Source: JAYUDN01 sp043769645 | GTDB lineage: Bacteria; Patescibacteriota; Gracilibacteria; BD1-5; UBA2023 | Assembly (NCBI GenBank): GCA_043769645.1 | Contig: JAYVJC010000036.1 | Location: 1-19,234, forward strand | Direction: 5' to 3' | DNA length: 19,234 nucleotides | Shown: positions 16,851-19,234 of the stretch, piece by piece | How the letters are laid out: each line of letters starts with the position of its first letter | Position numbering within the stretch: position 1 is the stretch's first letter | Program-made: the position numbers and the translations under genes | The notes under the pieces: model-generated | Told to the model about the DNA's origin: nothing | What the model saw: the letters and a program-made list of their open reading frames with translations, nothing else | The model's database searches: none

Positions 16851-16969
16851 AAATTAGTAGGATGAATAAAAGAAAGTATATCTATTTTCATTTTTCCTCG
16901 AAGAGATTATCTATTTCCTATTGTATTTATGTATTTCTTCCTAATATAAGAATACTTTTCCTTCTTGTT

Positions 16970-17737
16970 ATGAAAAAAATAGTACTTATCACCGGAGCTT
17001 CCTCGGGAATCGGTCTCGAATTTGCTCGAATATTTGCCCGTGAAGGTTATTCCCTCGTCCTTGTTGCTCGCAGTATCGACAAACTCGAAACTCTGGCGAA
17101 GGAACTCGCACAGACAGAAGTAATGCTTATAGAAAAAGATTTATCCTTATCTTGAAGCGCTCAAGAGGTGTATGATTTTACTATTGCGAATAAGTGCAAT
17201 ATAGATATCCTCGTTAATAACGCTGGATTTGGCGATTATGGATACTTTCATACCATCGATTTGGCGAAGCAACAACAGATGATCTGTCTCAATATCGAAA
17301 CACTCACCGAACTTTCCTATCTTTTTGGGAAAGATATGGTTTCGAGAAGAAGTGGAAAGATTCTCAATGTCGCGTCGACCGCCGCATTCCAACCTGGACC
17401 GCTTATGTCGGTATACTATGCGACGAAGCACTATGTCCTTGCCTTTAGTGAAGCTATTGCAGAAGAGTGGAAATCCTTCTGAGTGACGGTGACAGCACTT
17501 TGCCCAGGTCCTACCGAGAGTGGCTTCCAGAAGACTGCGAGTGCTATGGGTAATAAGATATTTAATAAGCATCTCCCGACTGCCCGAGAGGTTGCAGAAT
17601 ATGGGTATGAAAGTCTTATGAAAGGAAAGACGGTTGCGATTCACGGATGGACCAATGCCATTATGGCCTCAAGTATACGACTTATGCCGAGGTGGCTGAT
17701 CGTCAAGATAGTACGAATACTGCAGGAATCACGATAA
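16970..17737 (+). CDS. Short-chain dehydrogenase/reductase (SDR)
   Basis: A 255-residue classical-type SDR, an NAD(P)-dependent oxidoreductase. It shows the cofactor motif TGASSGIG (residues 8-15), NNAG (83-86), catalytic Ser136 in NVAST and YYATK with Tyr149 and Lys153. The LVLVARS segment after strand 2 (Arg) suggests NADP(H) preference. UGA glycines are at 17154 (LSGSAQ) and 17480 (SFGVTVTALCPGPTESGF, where the family has a conserved G.TVT.lcPGpt). The ATG at 16970 is chosen because it begins directly at the first beta strand; an upstream in-frame extension from 16862 lacks family character. The C-terminal segment (NAIMASSIRLMPRWLIVKIVRIL) is basic and hydrophobic, possibly membrane-associated. 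The substrate is unknown. Confidence 0.93.
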
Positions 17738-17755
17738 ATTCATATATAAGTATCT

Positions 17756-18142
17756 ATGTCAAGTTTATTTCGCCAAGAGGATGAAGGAGCATTGATAGTG
17801 TGTCGTTGCTTTGAGGATTAGGTACCAGATGGAGCTCTGAGCTTTGCTCGGATTATAAAGGGACGGGTCAATTATCTTTCCCAGAATGGTTGTTTTTCTG
17901 TGGATGAGGCAGAATTTCTCGACCACCGAGTGCGGGAAATAGTAGATAGTAGTAATAGTCGAGCTTTTATAGTTTTGGACTTTGAGAGTCTAGAAGCCCT
18001 CCAAATCCATCAGCACTCGTATGATGGTGGGGGAGAGTATGATCCTCTTGATGAGGTTTCAAGTATCCGTATTCGCGATGTCTTTCTCCGGTTGGGATAT
18101 CAAGTCTGGGGTATCAAAAATCAGAAACGTGTAGAAATCTAG
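17756..18142 (+). pseudogene. Hypothetical gene interrupted by an in-frame UAG
   Basis: One frame runs from ATG 17756 to UAG 18140 and is broken by a single UAG at 17819-17821 (codon 22). The part before it (MSSLFRQEDEGALIVCRCFE) and after it (VPDGALSFARIIKGRVNYL, then DEAEFLDHRVREIVDSS, FIVLDFESLEALQIHQH, and the C-terminal IRDVFLRLGYQVWGIKNQKR) both look like ordinary protein. A GTG at 17900 could start an 80-residue shorter product. I read it as a recently inactivated or amber-interrupted gene of unknown function; an intact gene starting at 17900, or a sequencing error at 17819, would also fit. No UGA is used. Its final UAG shares the CTAG palindrome with the stop of the opposite GIY-YIG gene. 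Confidence 0.45.
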
Positions 18143-18402
18143 AGCTTTTTCGAGTTTATGAGTTTTTCTTTTTCATTTCTCGAGAGTTGTTTGATCGCGT
18201 ACTCTCTTTTTCGAGCTTCACTTGCTGACTCGAATGACTCACTGTAGACAAGCTTTACTGGCAGTCGAGACCGAGTATACTTTGCTCATTTTCCACTATT
18301 GTGCACGCTGATTCGTTTTTCGAGGTCATTGGTATATCCTGTATAGAGTGTAGTATCGGAGCATTCCAGGATATATGTATAGTAAGTATTCTTAGAGTCC
18401 AT
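18139..18402 (-). CDS. GIY-YIG domain protein (YhbQ-like)
   Basis: An 87-residue single-domain GIY-YIG protein of the YhbQ/UPF0213 type, ATG at 18402, UAG at 18139. The motif is complete: YTYILEC, LYTGYTNDLEKRISVHN, then GKGAKYTRSRLPVKLVYSE, EARKREYAIKQLSR with the metal-binding Glu, and a lysine-rich end. The glycine in GKGAKYT is a UGA. GIY-YIG domains cut DNA using one metal ion; the small stand-alone members are of uncertain role, possibly repair. Its start overlaps the end of the MarC gene by 11 bp, so the two are translated from one message. The plus-strand gene converges on the shared CTAG at 18139-18142. Confidence 0.92.
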
Positions 18403-19030
18403 TTTGTTTGATTAGGAGAAATATCATTTCCCCAAGTGTTTGAATGGCAACCCCCATAAGAAAGAGACCGAGTATCCGAATGATGAGGTGTGTGCCAGCT
18501 TCTCAGAGTTTCCTGATGAGCTTTCCACCGAACATCACGACGAGCGCGGTAATCAGTGCAGCGCTGACGATAGCTATCACCCCATTGAGTACCCCATTTC
18601 CATGCATGGCAATCACATACGCCATACCAGGAGCCGAGAATGTCAGAGGGAAAGCAAGTGGTATGATGAGTCATTTATTCAGGTATTCATGGATGAGGTG
18701 ATCTCACTCGACTTTATTGATCTTTGTCCCATCGGCTTCTTCTCCTTGTACCATAGAAAACGCTATAAAAAAGAGTATCACTGCTCCTGCGATGCGGAAA
18801 TACTCAGTTTTGAGTCCGAAAAATGTAAGGAGATACTGTCCGAGAAAAAAAGTCATCATCATTGCGATGAGGAGAACGAGTCCGAGTCGCATTCCATCTT
18901 TCCGATACTCCCGCGGACTCGCCGTCGGGTGCAGTCGTGAATAAAAAGAGAGCGTCGTCAGTGGCTCGAGGAGGGCAATGAGCGAGAGTATCATCACTCC
19001 GATGATGGTCGTATCGATAGAGAAAAACAT
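18392..19030 (-). CDS. MarC family multipass membrane protein
   Basis: A 212-residue integral membrane protein with six hydrophobic segments, ATG at 19030 and UAA at 18392. The N-terminal helix LSLIALLEPLTTLSFYSRL corresponds to the MarC l..i.nP.g..p.F..l motif, followed by GLVLLIAMMMTFFLGQYLLTFFGL, YFRIAGAVILFFIAFSMVQG, a charged loop KINKVEGDHLI, LIIPLAFPLTFSAPGMAYVI and RILGLFLMGVAIQTLGEMIF. Length and order match the MarC/UPF0056 family, whose transport role is unproven. UGA glycines occur at 18706, 18673 and 18505 (first base, minus strand). It overlaps the downstream GIY-YIG gene by 11 bp. A possible minus-strand promoter lies in the AT-rich stretch just upstream. Confidence 0.88.
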
Positions 19031-19234
19031 AGTCTCTTACTATATAAATAATAGAATAGAAAGCAAAAAAGTATTAAAAACTAAAAAATAATTTGACAAA
19101 ATATCAGTTAATTGTATATATTAAAAGTTAAGTATTAAAATAGGGTCTTCCCCAGTTACGGGTTAGTTTTTCGGAGTAATTTTAAGATTTCTTTGTAGAT
19201 ATCTTTTCAGTTTATACGACAATTATATCTAAAT
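19031..19234. other. AT-rich intergenic region at window end
   Basis: About 200 bp upstream of the MarC gene with no reading frame of note. It holds a plus-strand promoter at 19093-19122 and a possible leader after it (19123-19234) that leads to a gene or RNA beyond the window. Confidence 0.6.
19093..19122 (+). promoter_or_regulatory. Promoter pointing out of the window
   Basis: TTGACA (19093-19098), an 18-bp spacer and TATATT (19117-19122); an overlapping TATATA at 19115 gives a 16-bp spacer. A consensus -35 box in AT-rich DNA, with no gene start within the following 110 bases. Confidence 0.55.

Noticed and set aside
1..19234. CRISPR array, integrase, transposase or phage genes
   Set aside because: No repeat-spacer pattern, no DDE/tyrosine recombinase motifs and no structural phage proteins were seen; the tandem repeats are short and contiguous.

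Overview
The window reads as a Patescibacteria/CPR chromosome of the Gracilibacteria or Absconditabacteria (SR1) type, where UGA codes for glycine (translation table 25). Every recognisable gene ends in UAA or UAG. About 70 in-frame UGA codons fall inside the reading frames, many at positions where the protein family has a conserved glycine (ribosomal S10, the GyrA-box, RlpA, the SOUL C-terminus). Under the standard code most genes look fragmented, and several (the NTF2-like gene at 11743, the membrane gene at 14700, the glutathione peroxidase at 16368-16850, the GIY-YIG gene at 18139-18402) nearly vanish. All coordinates below use UGA=Gly. Start codons lack recognisable Shine-Dalgarno sequences and are usually preceded by T/pyrimidine-rich sequence.

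Layout. 1-1422: information-processing genes (rpsJ partial, rpmB, tRNA-Leu(UAA), rpsP, khpA). 1489-2331: two tandem VirB2/TrbC-like small membrane proteins. 2400-6842: gyrA with its own promoter, overlapped by a secreted 608-aa fusion of an RlpA-like double-psi beta-barrel and a CAP/SCP domain. 6931-8851, minus strand: a two-gene operon (peptidoglycan-binding-like protein, then a FimV-like single-pass protein with duplicated TPR modules) with a near-consensus promoter and its own terminator. 9119-11335: a large secreted beta-propeller protein. 11336-11742: a non-coding, repeat-rich gap. 11743-12690: an NTF2-like protein and an AT-rich orphan. 12768-14678: aspS, which carries an in-frame palindromic repeat insertion. 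14700-15648: an AT-rich two-TM membrane protein and a small orphan. 15723-16352: SOUL-family protein. 16368-16850 (minus): glutathione peroxidase. 16970-17737: short-chain dehydrogenase. 17756-18142: a gene broken by an amber codon. 18139-19030 (minus): MarC-family membrane protein overlapping a GIY-YIG protein. 19031-19234: a promoter pointing out of the window.

How genes may work together. The envelope theme is strong: RlpA-CAP, the PG-binding/FimV-like pair, twin pilin-like proteins and a secreted propeller all fit a small cell with type IV or conjugation-like surface structures. The FimV-like operon is the best candidate for an undescribed system. It resembles proteobacterial FimV (periplasmic part, one membrane span, cytoplasmic TPR), and the peptidoglycan-binding function may be split into the adjacent gene. 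SOUL, GPx and SDR form a small redox/heme-related neighbourhood, but nothing here proves a shared pathway.
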